A DNA stretch of 64,000 nucleotides. Origin: Balamuthia mandrillaris (lineage: Eukaryota; Discosea; Longamoebia; Balamuthiidae). Both the position numbers and the translations under genes were made by a program. Position 1 is the stretch's first letter; every line of letters starts with the position of its first letter. Where the stretch lies: contig JAVKOQ010000232.1 of the NCBI GenBank assembly GCA_031835245.1, positions 18,542-82,541 of the forward strand, in the 5' to 3' direction. Below the pieces are notes generated by a model, which was not told where the DNA came from, searched no databases, and saw only the letters and a list, made by a program, of their open reading frames with translations. Of this stretch, positions 22,670 through 35,765 are shown in pieces.

Positions 22670-25101
22670 ATGTCCGAAGAAGACGACGTAGTGCTGGACC
22701 CAGAAAAATTAACGATAGCGCGGCTGAGGTCGGTCATCGCGGAGGAGGGCTTCCCGCACGTCCTCCCCACCGGCACCGCCAGGAAGTCCGTCTACGTGCA
22801 TCTCTACAACGAGCACGTCGCCCCCAAGCTGCAGAAACGGGCCGCGGCCAAGCTCACCCGAGAGAGACAGTCCTTGGGGGGAGCCTCCGCCGGGAGGAAG
22901 CTCGGCTTGGCGGACTCCCCCTCCACGGCGGCCAGGAAGAGGTCGGCACGGCGGAAGACGGTCAGCAGCCTGCGCCCTGTGTCCTCGGAGGGTTCCGAGG
23001 ATGAGGAGAACACGCCGCCTCAGCTGTCTCCCAACAAGCGACGAACGCTGCTATCGCCTCCTCCTTCTACCAGAAAAAAGACATCAGCTGCCTCTTCTGC
23101 TGCCACTTCCACTGCCACTCCAAAGACAGAACAGAAGCCTAAAAGATTGGCCAAACGTAGAAAGTCGTTGATGAGCCCTACTTCCGCTTTGCGAACGAAA
23201 AAGCAGAGCACGAAAGCAGAGGAAGAGGAAGAGACGAAAAAAGAGGAGGAAGAAGAGTTTGGCTCACGAGTGGAAGGAAAGAAGATCGTTTCTCCCAAAG
23301 CACGTAAGAAAGTCTCTCTCTCAACGAATGACTCTGCCTCTTCTTCCTCAGAGGAGAAACAGCAGAGTGAGGAAGAAGAGGAAGCTCCCTCTGGGCTGGA
23401 GCCCATCACTTCCCCGGAGCAAGCTCGCAGGTTCCTTCGACGCAGACGCTCTGCCATTCCTTACGCCAGGGAGCGGTCTCCCTCCAAACCCGACAATGTT
23501 CCTCTCTTGGACTTGCCAGCCGAGACTACTTCTCCCTCTTCCTCAGCAAGCACCTCTACTTCAACCACTGCTACCATGAAGCCTCTTCCTGTAGAGCATC
23601 GTCGTCCTTCCTCTCGCAAGGGCCATTGGTTCTGGCAGCTGCTGAATGGGCTCATGATAGTGGCAGAACTGTCTCTCCTTGCCATGATCGTGCTCTTCCT
23701 CTTCCCTTCTCTATTGCAATACCTTCCTCCTTTGCCCTTTACCATCACCGTTCCTTCCACCACCACAAGTGAGAGTAGTGGTGGTAGCGGATGGTCCTTC
23801 TCCTCCTTCTTTCAACCGGCCGCAGTACCACTTCCCTATTGCAACACGGGAGACAAGCCAAAGCTAGCAGGAATCAATCCTGCAACTCAGGAGCACATCT
23901 TATCCTGTAGAATGTGTCCTCGCAATGGAATGTGCCGAGAGGGAGCGTTTGTTGGATGCAAAGAAGGCTTTGCCAAGAGTGCAGATGGAGAGAGCTGCGT
24001 GGAAGACGAGGAAATCACCCGAGCGGCTCACTCTATGAAGGAACCTGCCCGTGAGATCCTGTCCTATCGAAGAGGACTCTACGAGTGCCAACCGAATGAC
24101 TACAGCAGTCCTGAAATAGCTGAAGCGGAGTTGAAGCAGCTGCTCAAGGAGCGAATCGCTGCTTCAGCCTCTTCTTTCTCATTCTTATGGGGAGATAGCT
24201 CTGCTCTTCTCTCCTCTGATGCTAAGTTTGAGGCCGCTTTCGATCGGTTCAAGAAGGAAGCAAAAGCAAACGAAGACCAATGGGACATCCATCAACGTCT
24301 TTCCTCTTCCGTTCAATCTCCCCAGCTCAACTTCTTCACCACTCGTCACATTACCCTTCCTCTCATGTGCGAGCTGCGACTTCGCCTGCTGGAGTTCAAG
24401 TGGTACTTGATGGCAGCCACTGCCGTCGCCCTCCTCATTCCATTCCTTATGTGGAAGCGCCGTCGAGCGTTGGCGGAGGCGGCTGAGGTTGATGCCCTTG
24501 TGGAAGAGGCCAAGGACCTGCTTGTCATGCAAAGACAACGCGCTCTGCAACAAGAGGAAGACAGTTATAAATCTTCTTCTTGGCTGCCGGTAACACATGT
24601 GAGGGACATGTTGTTCCATGACGATCCGGTCAGGAAGAAGAGGTATATAGGCAGCGCCAAGAAGGAACGTGAAATGCATCGCTTGTGGGCTCAAGTGGTC
24701 AAAGCGGTCAGCACTGATCGGCGTATGTATTCGCTCTCGCTCTCCCTCTCGCTCTCCCAACTTTGCCTTGCGCTTATACTGACTGAACGAACAAACAAAA
24801 AACAGGTGTGTCTACATGTCCGCAAATAGTGGAGGGCCTCCAACAAACAACATGGGAGTGGGTCTCTCACATTCCAGAGGAACACGCCACGCAGCTGCTC
24901 AGCCCAAAGCGTGAACGGGGAACGCGAGCCTCCCTCGGACGTCCCTCCCTCCAACAACTAAATTTCTCGCCCAGAAGCGATTACGATGACGTTAATGAAC
25001 CTCTGCAACAACAACAACAAGAGCACCATCACCATGAACATCAAGTTGGAAGTGGAGAAGAGCTCTCCCACGCTTCTTCGCTATATCCTCGCTTTGGTTA
25101 A
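22670..25101 (+). CDS. Inner nuclear membrane protein, Src1/LEM2/MAN1 type (HeH + MSC)
   Basis: Two exons (22670-24722, 24806-25101) give 782 residues. Near the N-terminus, DPEKLTIARLRSVIAEEG ... GTARKSVYVHLYNEHV fits a helix-extension-helix/SAP-like DNA-binding motif. A long Ser/Lys/Glu-rich nucleoplasmic linker follows, then a first transmembrane helix (LNGLMIVAELSLLAMIVLFL), a lumenal MSC domain with paired Cys (LSCRMCPRNGMCREG, GCKEGF, LYECQ), a second helix (WYLMAATAVALLIPFLMW) and a C-terminal nucleoplasmic tail. This is the Heh1/Src1/LEM2 architecture: anchoring chromatin at the inner nuclear membrane and ESCRT-linked envelope sealing. The tail ends with Gln and His runs. It is divergent from the kinase gene. 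Confidence 0.88.
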
Positions 25102-25335
25102 TGAGTACAAGAACAAGAAGAAGAACAACAAGAAGAAGACGAGAAGGAGGAGGAGATCGACCAGGAAGAGAAGAGAAGAGAGGTGAACTTGGAGTAAACC
25201 TCTCGTCCGTCATTCAACCTTTGTTTTTTTTCAAACGCAACTGCTTTCCAAACAATAACAACAACAAGAACTATTCTATATTGTTGAATATACAAAAACC
25301 TCTCTCTTTCTTTTCGTTAACAGACCCTCCTCGGG

Positions 25336-25713
25336 CTAATGGTGGTGGTGCTGCTTGATGGCATCGTGCTTTGGCGCGGTTTGGCAGCCGGGCGTCCCCA
25401 AGGGCATCTTGCAGCAGGCGTAGTAGGGGACCTCCACGTAGCTGGTTTGCACGTCGTGGGGGAGGAGGATGCTCTCCTCGGCCATGCGGGGCACCTCCAT
25501 GGCCTCCTCGCCGGTGCCCACGGAGGGGCGATCGTGGTAGCGGCACTCCTCGTGGGCCATTTCTTCTGCTGTGTCAAAGCCTTGGCCGCAACGAAAGCAT
25601 ACCCATGGGTGCTTTTCAAACGGAGAGAGAGATGCGTCTTAGCGAAGAGAGAAAAAAAAAGAAGAGAGGTTTGAAGTGGAGATAGGGAAGGGATGGAAAC
25701 TTACTTCGCTCAT
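25336..25713 (-). CDS. Small zinc-site protein with a 9-bp first exon
   Basis: A protein of 94 residues, not identified. Exon 1 (25713-25705) encodes only Met-Ser-Glu before a GTAAGT donor; exon 2 (25611-25336) supplies the rest. HPWVCFRCGQGFDTAEEMAHEEC followed by RYH gives a C-x2-C ... H-x3-C-type metal site. A second cluster near the end (YYACCKMPLGTPGCQ ... KHD) supplies four more potential ligands. The protein finishes with four His. The two clusters suggest a compact zinc-binding protein, perhaps an adaptor; no catalytic motif is present. The assignment rests on the clean splice frame and the ligand spacing. Confidence 0.65.
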
Positions 25714-26017
25714 TTTTTTTTTCGTTTGGATGGAGAGATAAACACTCAAAAAAAAAAAACAATGGTTTGTTGTTCGTTGATTAGGCACTGTTGTGTTTCG
25801 TTGGTTGTGGTTTCGTTTGTTGCTTTAGATGTGTGGTTGGTATTTTTTTTTGTTGTTGGGGGACTTTTATTTTATTTCAGTTTTCAAGATCTTTTGGATG
25901 AAATTTCATCCAATTAGTTGTTTTGTTTCCGCCCGAATTTCACGGCGAAAATTGTCGACATTTGAAGACATTCCAAACATTCTTGAAATAGTTGTTGCAA
26001 CAGAAGAAAAGCAAACG
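25714..26017. promoter_or_regulatory. Divergent region, zinc protein / RINT1
   Basis: A gap of about 300 bp between divergent starts, T-rich on the plus strand. An upstream in-frame extension of RINT1 into this region is possible but looks hydrophobic and unlikely. Confidence 0.35.
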
Positions 26018-26721
26018 ATGGAGGAAGCGGTGAGACGCTACTTGGACCAGCACTTGGAGGGAGAACATTCCCTCGGGGATGCCTCTGCGTTGATTGAAGG
26101 GCTGGAAAAGGTTGGTCTCTTTTGCACTTTTTTTTTCCAGAATTATGATTTCTCTCTCTCTTCTCACTACAATTTTTTTTCAAATCAAAAAAAAAAAAAC
26201 TGATGATAACGTAGCAACTCCATTCTTTGGAAGAAGAGGTTCGTTTTGCTTCTTCTCTCTTTTTGCTCTGCTTCTTGCTCTTCCCTTGCTTTCCTTCTGT
26301 TAACAGCAAAAGATAAAACTTTTTAGCGTTCCACAGAAGAGAAGAACTTCCCTCAACGACTCCTGGACGGAAAGCAGCTCGTCTCTTCCTCTCTGGAGGA
26401 GCTCGCCTCGGTGGAGGAGGAGCGCCAACAGCTCTTCCACGCCGTCCAGCAAAGGAGAGAGCACAGCTCCCTGTTGGTGACGAGGCTAAGGCAGCTCTCT
26501 CAGGAACTTGGCAATGTGCAACTACAGCAGGCCTACTTTGAGCTGTTGTTGGAGGCTGATAGAATATGGTTTGTTATAGTAGCACAGGCTCTTTCCTTTT
26601 GTTTTGTTCTTCTTCTTGTTCTTCTTGTTCTTCTTCTTGTTCTGGTTCTGGTTCTTGTTCTTCTTCTTCTTCTTCTTCTTCTTCTTGTTCTTCTTCTTGT
26701 TCTTCTTCTTCTTTTTCTTCT

Positions 26722-26756
<35 letters not shown>

Positions 26757-26771
26757 TTCTTGTTCTTCTTG

Positions 26772-26815
<44 letters not shown>

Positions 26816-27713
26816 GTTTATTTGTTCAACTTTTCTGTTTGTTTTAGTGTCTCTGCAAGCACTAACTTGATTTGCAGCAAAGAATTTCACAAAACGTTAC
26901 AAAACGTAGAAGACAAGACCACAACAGCAACAACGAGTAATGAGATCTCTGCTTCATCGACGGAGAAGGCATTGGACCTGTTCCTTCATTTCCTTAGCAT
27001 GTATCAGGCTCTTGTTCCATTACCAATTGACCACCTCAAGTCCATTCTTCTGAAGACAGGAAAGATGCTCTGCAAAGCTCTTCGCTCCAGTCTCCATCGG
27101 TAGCAATCCTTTTTGTGTACTTTTTGTGTTTGTTCTTCGCGTTTTCTTATTCTTATCTTCCTTGTTCAAGGCTTTTGCAATCCACGTTTGACGATGTGGG
27201 CTGGCCACGTCTTCCGTCTGTAGTATCATCCACAGCGAGGCAAGAAAAGACTAAAGTTGCACGAAAAGAGTCCCTGTCTACGTTCCGCCTTCTTTTTTCT
27301 CAACTATTAACATTGCAGCTTGCCGCTCAACGGTTAGTTTCGTTTTATTATCTTCTTTAGCCAATGCTAAATTTTCGGGTGCAACAACAGAGCTTTAGTG
27401 GAAACGACAGAGTCAGAAATTACTATGGAGAGTCTTTGGGCAATTTCTCTTTTATTGCAACCGTTGGCGACTCGCTTCCGATATCACTTTATGGGCAAAC
27501 GTGCAACCAATCGTCTTGATAAGGTTAATCTTTGCAGCTCTCCTCAACATTCTCTCTACACTTTTTTCTCTTTTATGTGCTAATGTTTTCTGCAGCCCCA
27601 ATGGTTTTTAACTGATGTGCGTGAAGTCATTCGCCTTAACCTTCCATTTATGCACAAAGAGATACAACCTTTATTGGACCAACATAGTCTTTCTTTCTAT
27701 GATGCTACCGTAA

Positions 27714-27746
<33 letters not shown>

Positions 27747-30273
27747 GAGCATTGCCAATTGTTATTCTCTTTTCAACTTTAGATCGAGTTGCAGAAAGGA
27801 ATGATCGCTTGCATTTGCAACAAACTAGAGACAGACTTGCCCCGTTTGTTGAAAGATGAAAACTTGTTCTGCCATACTATCAACGAAACACTCGATTTTC
27901 AATCCGCTTTACACAAGCAATTCGACTATCCTCTTACCACATCATCAGAAAACTCTTCCAATCCTTCTGCACCTTTACGCTATCCCTCTTGCATTGATGC
28001 ATTCACAAGTGATGACTCTGTTTTCCATGCTTGGCGTCAAATAGAGTTAAAATGTATGTATCTTTCTCACTTTTTTTTTTCTCTCTCCTTCTGTTTCAAT
28101 CTTCTGTTTTTTTGCATTTAATGTTGCATTTTGTCTTTCCTATAGTCGCCATGAAGCACATGGAAAGTATTCTCCACCACGAAGAAGCATGGACTTCGCT
28201 TTCTCCCCTCTCCGAACAAGACCCACTCTCCTCCTCTTCTGAACTTCTCGTTATCACTCGCTTTGCAGATGCCTTTATCTCTCTATTGAACAGCGTTACT
28301 GGTTCGTTCTCTTTCTCCTGTTTCGGTGTTAATAATAACTTACGAGGTCACTTTATTCTTTTACCCGAAATAGAGAGGTACAGAATGCTTCCAGATATGA
28401 GTCATAGACTATATTTCTTACACCAGATTCAAATCCCTTTGTTACAATCTTGTCTTACTCAGGTTTGTTGTTCCCCCTACCTCAATGCTTCTCTCTTCTT
28501 GGGACTAATACATCGCGTAATAACGAAGATGAGATATATTTTTGCGGCTGAGTTCAGCTCTTGTCAGTACTACGACCCGTCCAGATGGGACTTTTGCAAG
28601 TACTCGATGCTCCTTAATACTTCATTCTACTGTGACAATGTGTTGGCCGATTGGTCCGAGCAATTAGTTTGTACTCCTTCAACGCTATGACTTTTTCCGT
28701 GCACACATTTCTTATGGCGTTCTTAATTCTTCTTCCCTCTCTTCTCTGTTCTCTTTCTTTTTCTGCTTTACAGTTTTTCATAGAACTGCATTGCGAAGAT
28801 CAGCGAACAGAGGCAAAACAGAAAGAAAAGACATCTGGAATGGATGTAGAAAGCACCGTTTTCGATGCCTCACGGGAAGGCTTTAAACGACTGAAGAAGG
28901 ATATGCTTGCCAAGTTAAGCTCGTTATTGCTTCATTCTTTTGAACAGCACTCGCAACAGTACTTTTCCAAGTATGCCTTTCCGTCTTTCTATTCTTATTC
29001 TTAGCCTTGGTCTCGTTCTTCTGCATCTGCTTCTTCTGTCATTTCTTCTCAGTCTTGTGCTTATTCTTTGCTTAAAAGGCGAATTTGGAGAGGAAGCGAA
29101 GATCATTCTCAGCAATTAAGAACATCAACAACTACCAAAGAACACATTTCTGTGGAGCTATGCGAAGCTCTGGCCCTGCTCCGCCGCAACCTTCGCGAAC
29201 TCCGCCTCTTCCTCTCCTCTCCTCTCTTTGAGAAAGTTTGGCGACGTGTTTGCAACCTGCTGCACGTTTATATCTATCGAGAAGTGTTGTTGGAGGAGAG
29301 AAGACTCCATTTTGAGAGAACTGCTGCCCTCCAGTTTCGAGATGACATGAAAGCGTTGTTTCAGCTCTTCTCCGAGTTTACCTCTCGTCCTGAAAATCAC
29401 TTCAAGAGGTTCGTTCCTTCTCCTCCTTCTTCACCTTGTCTGATTATTCTTTCATCCCATTTTTTACCAATTTTAAAAAAAATAGTTTGAAAGAAGCGTT
29501 AGTATTGTTGGCACTACCAAGTAGAGATCTGGAACAGCTTAAAGCGCAGCTGCATCTCCGCTCTTCCTCCTCATCCTTATCGCTATCTTCCCTATCCTCT
29601 TCGCTGGAGGATACAGAGAGCGTGTTGGCTCCTCTTCCGCTGCAAGGCATCATGAAAAGCTTGTGGAGAGGTTCGAAAGGAGCAGGAGAAGGAGGAGGAG
29701 AGGGAGGAACGAAGATGGATGCCCCGCTGGCTGCTTTGTTGAGCCAACGGTATGATGTGCAGAGGATCACCTCCATCCGGGAGCTTCGAACCTTGCTCTC
29801 TCTTCGTGTGGATGTTGCTTCCTGATTTCTGCTGCAAAAAAGTTTCCTCGAAAACAAAACTGTATTTCTTTTTTTCCCTTTGCAAAGAGAGGATGACGAA
29901 GATGAAGAGGTTTTAGCATTCTCTTCACCCAGCAGAAGACTCAAAAGCATAAGACGTGGAGGGATGGCATTCTTTGGTGGGACCTCTCCAACAACCAAGT
30001 TTGTTGCTTCTTCACGATACAGTTGAGCCTTGTTTTATGGTTATTTTATGGTTTTTTTTTATGGTTATCAAACGAAAGCCATTTACGTGTTTTAAACTCT
30101 TGTTTTTTTTTTTTTTTTTTGGTTGCCAATAAACGCAGATCATGCTGTATGATGAAAGAGAGTCAGAGGTTTTGGAGGTCCACCTCCTGCCACATGGACA
30201 GACGGCGCAAGCTGACGGGGACGCCGAAGCCCTCCACACGGACCGTTACTTCATCCTAGAGAATGCCCTGTAA
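26018..30273 (+). CDS. RINT1/Tip20/MAG2-family tethering factor
   Basis: Subunit of the Dsl1/NRZ complex that tethers Golgi-derived COPI vesicles at the ER. About fifteen short exons; the first two are 26018-26110 and 26327-26568, and the last ends at 30273. The N-terminal part is helical (ELASVEEERQQLFHAVQQ ... ELGNVQLQQAYFELLLEAD). The RINT-1 signature is clear: FDDVGWPRLPS, then LLQPLATRFRYHFMGKRATN, RLDKPQWFLTDVREVI and HKEIQPLLDQHSLSFYDAT. The C-terminal half continues as helical, intron-rich sequence ending TDRYFILENAL. The stop codon falls inside the first copy of a 68-bp tandem repeat. One intron (26569-26877) is mostly TTC repeat. Confidence 0.85.
26600..26818. repeat. (TTC)n array in RINT1 intron 2
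   Basis: About 220 bp of TTC with scattered TTG interruptions on the coding strand. Confidence 0.9.
27717..27743. repeat. (CT)n in a RINT1 intron
   Basis: Short CT dinucleotide run on the coding strand. Confidence 0.75.
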
Positions 30274-30402
30274 TATTTTACAATAGTTTCGCAATATATT
30301 CCAACAATCCTCAATTATCCTACTCTATCGAAACCCTGTAATATTTAACAATAGTTTCGCAATATATTTAAATCAATCCTCAATTATCCTATCCTACCGA
30401 AA
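30266..30402. repeat. 68-bp direct tandem duplication at RINT1 3' end
   Basis: Two head-to-tail copies (30266-30333 and 30334-30402), each starting CCCTGTAATATTT and ending in GAAA. They differ by a few substitutions. The first copy contains the RINT1 stop codon; the second duplicates it downstream. Confidence 0.9.
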
Positions 30403-30559
30403 CAATTCTAGCAATAATCGTCTATTCTGAATGGACTGACAAACGTGCACATTTGCTGAAGGGTTGGAGCAGCAAAGGTAAGCTGACGTCAGTAAAATTT
30501 TCGTCGACAAAGAAGAAAGAAATCGGAAAGAGAAAGAAAGGAAGAAGAGGGAAGGAGAA

Positions 30560-33500
30560 ATGCCGAAGCGCGGAGCGGACGAGTCCTCGGTGGAGGAGCG
30601 GTCGGAGCGACCGCCCAAGGGACACGTGGAAGACACCAACTACCTCGTCATTACCGGACCTAAACGAAAAAAGCCCAAAACCGATGCCGCCAAAAAGGTT
30701 TTTTTTAAGCCTATTTTTTTTTTGTTTTTGTTCAAAATCCAATGTTGATCTCTTCTTTCTTCTCTCTCTTCTCTCACTCTTCTTTCTTTTCAAAACAAAA
30801 ATAAAGCGAGTACCAGGAAAAATGGCAAAAAAAGCGCAGGAACAGCAGCAGGCCAAGAAGCAGAAGCTGAGCTCCGCTCAGAAGAAGCGTCTTCAAAAGC
30901 TGCAAGAGAAGAAAGCGAAGAAAGCTCAACGCGAGCAATTGCTGCAATCACTCGCGTACGTTTTTTTTTTCTTTTCTTCTTCTTTCCTCCTCTTTCTCTG
31001 CTTCTGCTTCTCTACTATCCGTGCTTATCCTATCGGATTTGGAAACAATTCAATATAACATCAAACCAACAGACAGCACGCATTGACTGCAGAACAGTTG
31101 AAGTTGTTCCATTCCAGCAGCACCATTGGCAGAGTAAAACTTTACCTCTCTCTTTCTTGTCGTTTCTTTCTTGTCGTTTCTTTCTTGTCATTTCTTTCTG
31201 TCGTTTCTTTCTGTCGTTTCTTTCTTGTCGTTTCTTTCTTGTCGTTTCTTTCTTTCTTTCAAGTAGATTTAACTCGATTGTTGGGATCTATGCAGAAAGA
31301 AACAACAAAGGAGAGGTTAACAAGAGCCTTTCACGAGAAGAAAACGTTTGGCTTTAGTCTTGCTGATGACAGTCGTTTGGAAGTATCTACCCAAGCAGCA
31401 AATGAAAACATGGACGAAGAAGAAGAAGAAGAGGAAGAAAATGGAGAGGGAATCAAAGCCGAAATCAAAACAGAAGAAAAAACTAAGCCTCTTCAACAGC
31501 AACAGCAAGCAAACAACGGAAGCAACACTGACAGCCAGAAAAAGAAGAAAAAGAAGAAGAAAAACAAAACAAAGAAAAAGCAGACCCAGGCTCACTCATC
31601 GACAGGGACAGCGCAGCCTTCCACCTCTGAAGCAGCTAATCCAAAAGAGCAACCTCAACCCAACAATGCTTCTTCTTCTTCTTCTTCTTCTTCTTCTTCT
31701 TCTTCTTCTTCGTCTTCTTCGTCTTCAACTCCACAAAAGAAAATTACAACTAGCGCCAATGGAACACCTCACCAAACGGAAGCTGCAGTAATACCTGAAA
31801 AGATGGACATGGAGACCAAAACAACGAACTCCGAATCTGCTTCGTCTTCTGCTCCTTCGGAACAAACAACAGCGGCAACCACAACGGAATCAACTATAGT
31901 AAGAAATGTGTTTGTAAACAGAGATCCGGAAATAGAGAAACAAAGACAGCAATTACCGATTTATATGGAAGAGCAAAGGATCATGGAATGCATTATGGAG
32001 AACGATGCTGTCGTTATTTGTGGTGAGACAGGTTCTGGTAAAACCACTCAAGTTCCTCAGTTCTTGCACGAAGCAGCTTTTGGCCATCCTCAAGGCTGTA
32101 CGTCGTCTTTCTTCTTTCATCTTTTATCTTGTGTCCACTGTCAACTTTCCTTCAGTCCCGTTTTTCTCTTCGCTCTTCCTTGTTTTAACGTTTAAATGTT
32201 TGGATGGCGAACAGCTCATAGCGGAATGATTGGAATAACGCAGCCAAGACGTGTGGCTGCTATCAGTATGGCTACTCGTGTTGCAGCGGAACTCAACACT
32301 CCTCTAGGAGACGTTGTTGCTTATCAGGTAACATTCGTTATTCTTCTTGGTCACATTTTCTTCGACCACTACATCATTTTCCTTCTTGTTCTTGTTCTTG
32401 TTCTTCTTCTTGTTCTTGTTCTTCTTCTTCTTCTTCTTCTTGTTCTTCTTCTTGTTCTTCTTGTTCTTCTTCTTGTTCTTCTTCTTCTTCTTCTTCTTCT
32501 TCTTCTTGTTCTTCTTGTTCTTCTTCTTCTTCTTCTTCTTCTTCTTCTTCTTCTTCTTCTTCTTCTTCTTCTTTGTGCAATATTTAAATTTGTGTTCCAT
32601 TAATAGGTGAGATATGATACAAGTGTATCTCCGAAAACACGAATCAAATTTATGACAGATGGTATCCTGTTGAAAGAGATTCAAGGAGACTTTTTGTTAA
32701 GAAAATATTCTGCAATCATCATCGATGAGGCACATGAACGCAATCTTAATACAGGTACGTCCTTGTCTTCTGCTCTTCCTTTCTTTCTTCCTTGTTTCTT
32801 AAGTGGCCGGTACTGAACAAACACTTCTCAAAGATATATTGGTGGGATTGTTATCCCGCATCATTCCGCTTCGCGCTCAACTTTACAGAGAACAACAGCA
32901 GCAACAACAAAAGCAGCAACAACCAGAAGCTAAAACCTCTTCTGAGGGGACTGATTCAACGCCCTTAACACCTCTAAAGCTCATCATCATGTCAGCAACA
33001 TTGCGAGTCTCCGATTTTGTGGAAAACTATAGACTCTTTCCTTCAAAGCCACCACCAGTACTCAGCGTTGACGCGAGACAGTTTCCTGTCAGCATTCATT
33101 ACAACCGACGAACACCACTTGGAGAGGGAGCTTACATTGAGGAAGCGTTTCGCAAGGTTTCCAAAATCCACAAGAAGCTTCCTCCTGGTGGCGTGTTGGT
33201 CTTTTTGACGGGTCAACAGGAGATAGAAACGTTGTGCCGAAGATTGCGAAAAGCGTTTGCCTTTGCTTCTTCTTCTGCTCTCATCAAGAGAGGAAAAAAA
33301 GGAAAAGAAAAGCAAGAAGCGGAAGACGGGAAAAAGAAAGATAAGAAAACGGAAGAGGAGAAGAATGATGGTGATGAAGAAGAGGAAGAGGAAGAGGATA
33401 AGGAAGAAGAGGAGGAAGAACAAATAGCTCCAATGCACGTTCTTCCTCTCTACTCTGTCTTGCCAACACAACAGCAGTTGCGCGTCTTCGAACCCCCGCC

Positions 33501-35436
33501 AGAAGGTGCTCGTTTGGTCGTTGTAGCTACAAACGTGGCTGAGACCTCCATTACTATTCCTGGCATCACGTATGTTGTTGACTGTGGCAAAGTTAAAGAG
33601 GTAAGTACCAACCCCTCTCTATCACAAATGATGTGAAATTGTTGGGATGATAATCTCTTTTGGTGAATGTAGAAATACTACAACAAAGCGTCTGGTATTT
33701 CTGCTTTTCAAATCGATTGGTGCTCCAAAGCTTCTGCCGACCAGGTACTGCTTTCTATCGTTTCTTCCTCCTTCCTTCTACTCTCTTTCTTTGTCCGTTC
33801 TTGTCTGCCTAAACAAAATAATCTACAGAGAGCGGGAAGAGCAGGAAGAACCGGACCAGGTCACTGTTATCGCCTCTTCTCATCGGCTGTCTTCAACGAC
33901 TACTTTCCTAGTTTTTCAGAGCCAGAAATTCTGCGGATCCCGATCGAAGGCATTGTCCTGCAAATGAAGTGCATGAGCATCGACAAGATACCTTCCTTCC
34001 CCTTCCCTACCCCGCCCGACTCTCAGGCTCTAGCTGAGGCCGAAAAGGTTTTTTCGCAATCCTCGTTCTCTTTCTTCGTTCCTTCTCCTTTCTTTGACGT
34101 TTGGTTAACTCGATCAACGTTTTTGTTTTGAAACGAACGATAACAGACGTTGTCATACATTGGCGCTTTGGAAAAGAATGGCGCAGTAACGCCTTTGGGA
34201 CGGACGTTGTCTGTGTTTCCCCTTGCACCTCGTTGGGCCAAAATGTGCGTTTTCTTTTCTTTTTCTTTTAAAAATTGGAAAGAGAATACGCTCCCTTGGG
34301 ATTTTTTTTTTTTGACACCCCAATGTCTTATCAGGTTGGTACTTGGAAGACAAGAAAAGTGTCTTCCCTACGTGGTAGCCATCGTCTCCATTCTTAGCGT
34401 TCGCGATCCGTTCCTACGACAAGGACTTATGGAAGAGGAAGAAGCCAAACAAGACGAAGAAGAACAGCTTGCAATGGATGACGAAAACGGTGAGAAACCC
34501 AAAACGAAAAAGAATACAACAGAAGGAACAGAAAAGAGCACCAATCAACAGGAGGAAGCACGAAAGGAGGAGGAGAAACGAAGGAGGAGAGCAGTCGTGG
34601 CAAAAGCTCATGCCACTTGGGCTCATCCGCAGAGCGATCTGCTGGCCGCGCTGCGCGCTCTTGGTGCGTTCGAGTATGCCGGTGCCACTCCCGAGTTTTG
34701 TCAAAAATACATGTTAGATGGCAAGGTACAGCTATCCTCTCTCAATATCATCTTGCTTTCTTCTTGTTCACTTTCTCTCATTCTCCTCCTATCTTCTCTC
34801 TTTACACAGGCAATGAAAGAAATCCTACAAATGCGTCAACAGCTGATGCATATTATGACCACTGCAATGCAAGAAGAAAGCCTTGACCAGGACGACCTTC
34901 TCCTCAAGCCGCCTACTCCCGCCCAAGAGCTAATGCTGCGCCAAGTGATCGCCGGCGGCCTCGTAGACCAAGTAGCCAGACTGGACGCCCAACGCAACGA
35001 CAGCGGCTTCTCCGCCGACGGCGGTCGCTCCCTCGTTCGCCAATGGGCCTATCGAACCTGTCGCACCAACGAGACAGTCTTTATCCATCCGACCTCCTTC
35101 CTCTTCTCCGATGCAAACCTCCCTGAGTACGTCGTCTACAGGGAGCTCGTTCACACCACAAAAACTTTCATGAAAGGAGTGACCGCCATTCAACCCGCTT
35201 GGTTGCCTTTGTTGGGCACTGCGCTTTGCTCCCTGTCGAAACCGTTGGAGATGCCCGCCCCGCGATGGGATGCCGTTGGGGATGCTGTCAAGTGCTTTGT
35301 GACACCCTCTTATGGGCCGTTTGGGTGGACTTTACCGCCGCAGGAGTTGGAGATGGAGGAGGGACCCATGCGGTACAAATACTTCATGCGGTTCTTGCTC
35401 GAAGGGCTCGTCTTTCCCTCTTTGCTGAAGCTCAGG

Positions 35437-35481
<45 letters not shown>

Positions 35482-35765
35482 GGATAAGTTTACACAAACA
35501 TAAAACTGACAACACTACTCTCCAACAAAACGAACAGGAACATCTAACGGGACGACCGAGTTTGGTGACCTCGGACACGTGGAATCAACACAAGATGCTG
35601 GTGATGGTGCAGGCCCTCATGAAGAACGGCGTAGCCTCACGACGGCAGTTCTTGGCCAGATGGAGAGAACAACAGAAAACGTTTTTGCTCAAGGAAATGC
35701 GGCTGTGGGTACAGCCCTCTGCTCACGCCCTTCTGCAGTCGCTCTGGTCTGCTTTGGATCAATAG
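30560..35765 (+). CDS. DEAH-box RNA helicase, DHX37/Dhr1 (Ecm16) family
   Basis: Nucleolar RNA helicase that in other eukaryotes releases U3 snoRNA during small-subunit assembly. About thirteen exons, starting [18 protein letters not shown] and ending at 35765. A Lys/Gln/Ser-rich N-terminus (with poly-Ser from TTC/TCT repeats at about 31668-31728) precedes the core: motif [11 protein letters not shown], Ia [25 protein letters not shown], then [33 protein letters not shown] and [14 protein letters not shown]. After that come the winged-helix/ratchet and OB-fold regions. The end, [19 protein letters not shown] ... LRLWV-like, fits the Dhr1 C-terminus. The helicase core is interrupted by a long acidic insert (about 33290-33420), which may form a flexible loop. 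Confidence 0.9.
32380..32573. repeat. (TTC)n array in a DHX37 intron
   Basis: TTC repeats with TTG interruptions filling the intron between the exon ending DVVAYQ and the one starting VRYDTSV. Confidence 0.9.
35437..35478. repeat. (CT)n in last DHX37 intron
   Basis: CT run on the coding strand in the penultimate-to-last exon gap. Confidence 0.85.

Noticed and set aside
26522-26890. Long Lys/Asn/Glu reading frame on the minus strand
   Set aside because: It is the antisense of a TTC intron repeat in RINT1; the composition is pure repeat.
32304-32684. Long Lys-rich and Phe/Leu-rich frames over the DHX37 intron
   Set aside because: Artefacts of the (TTC)n array; the helicase frame splices cleanly around it.
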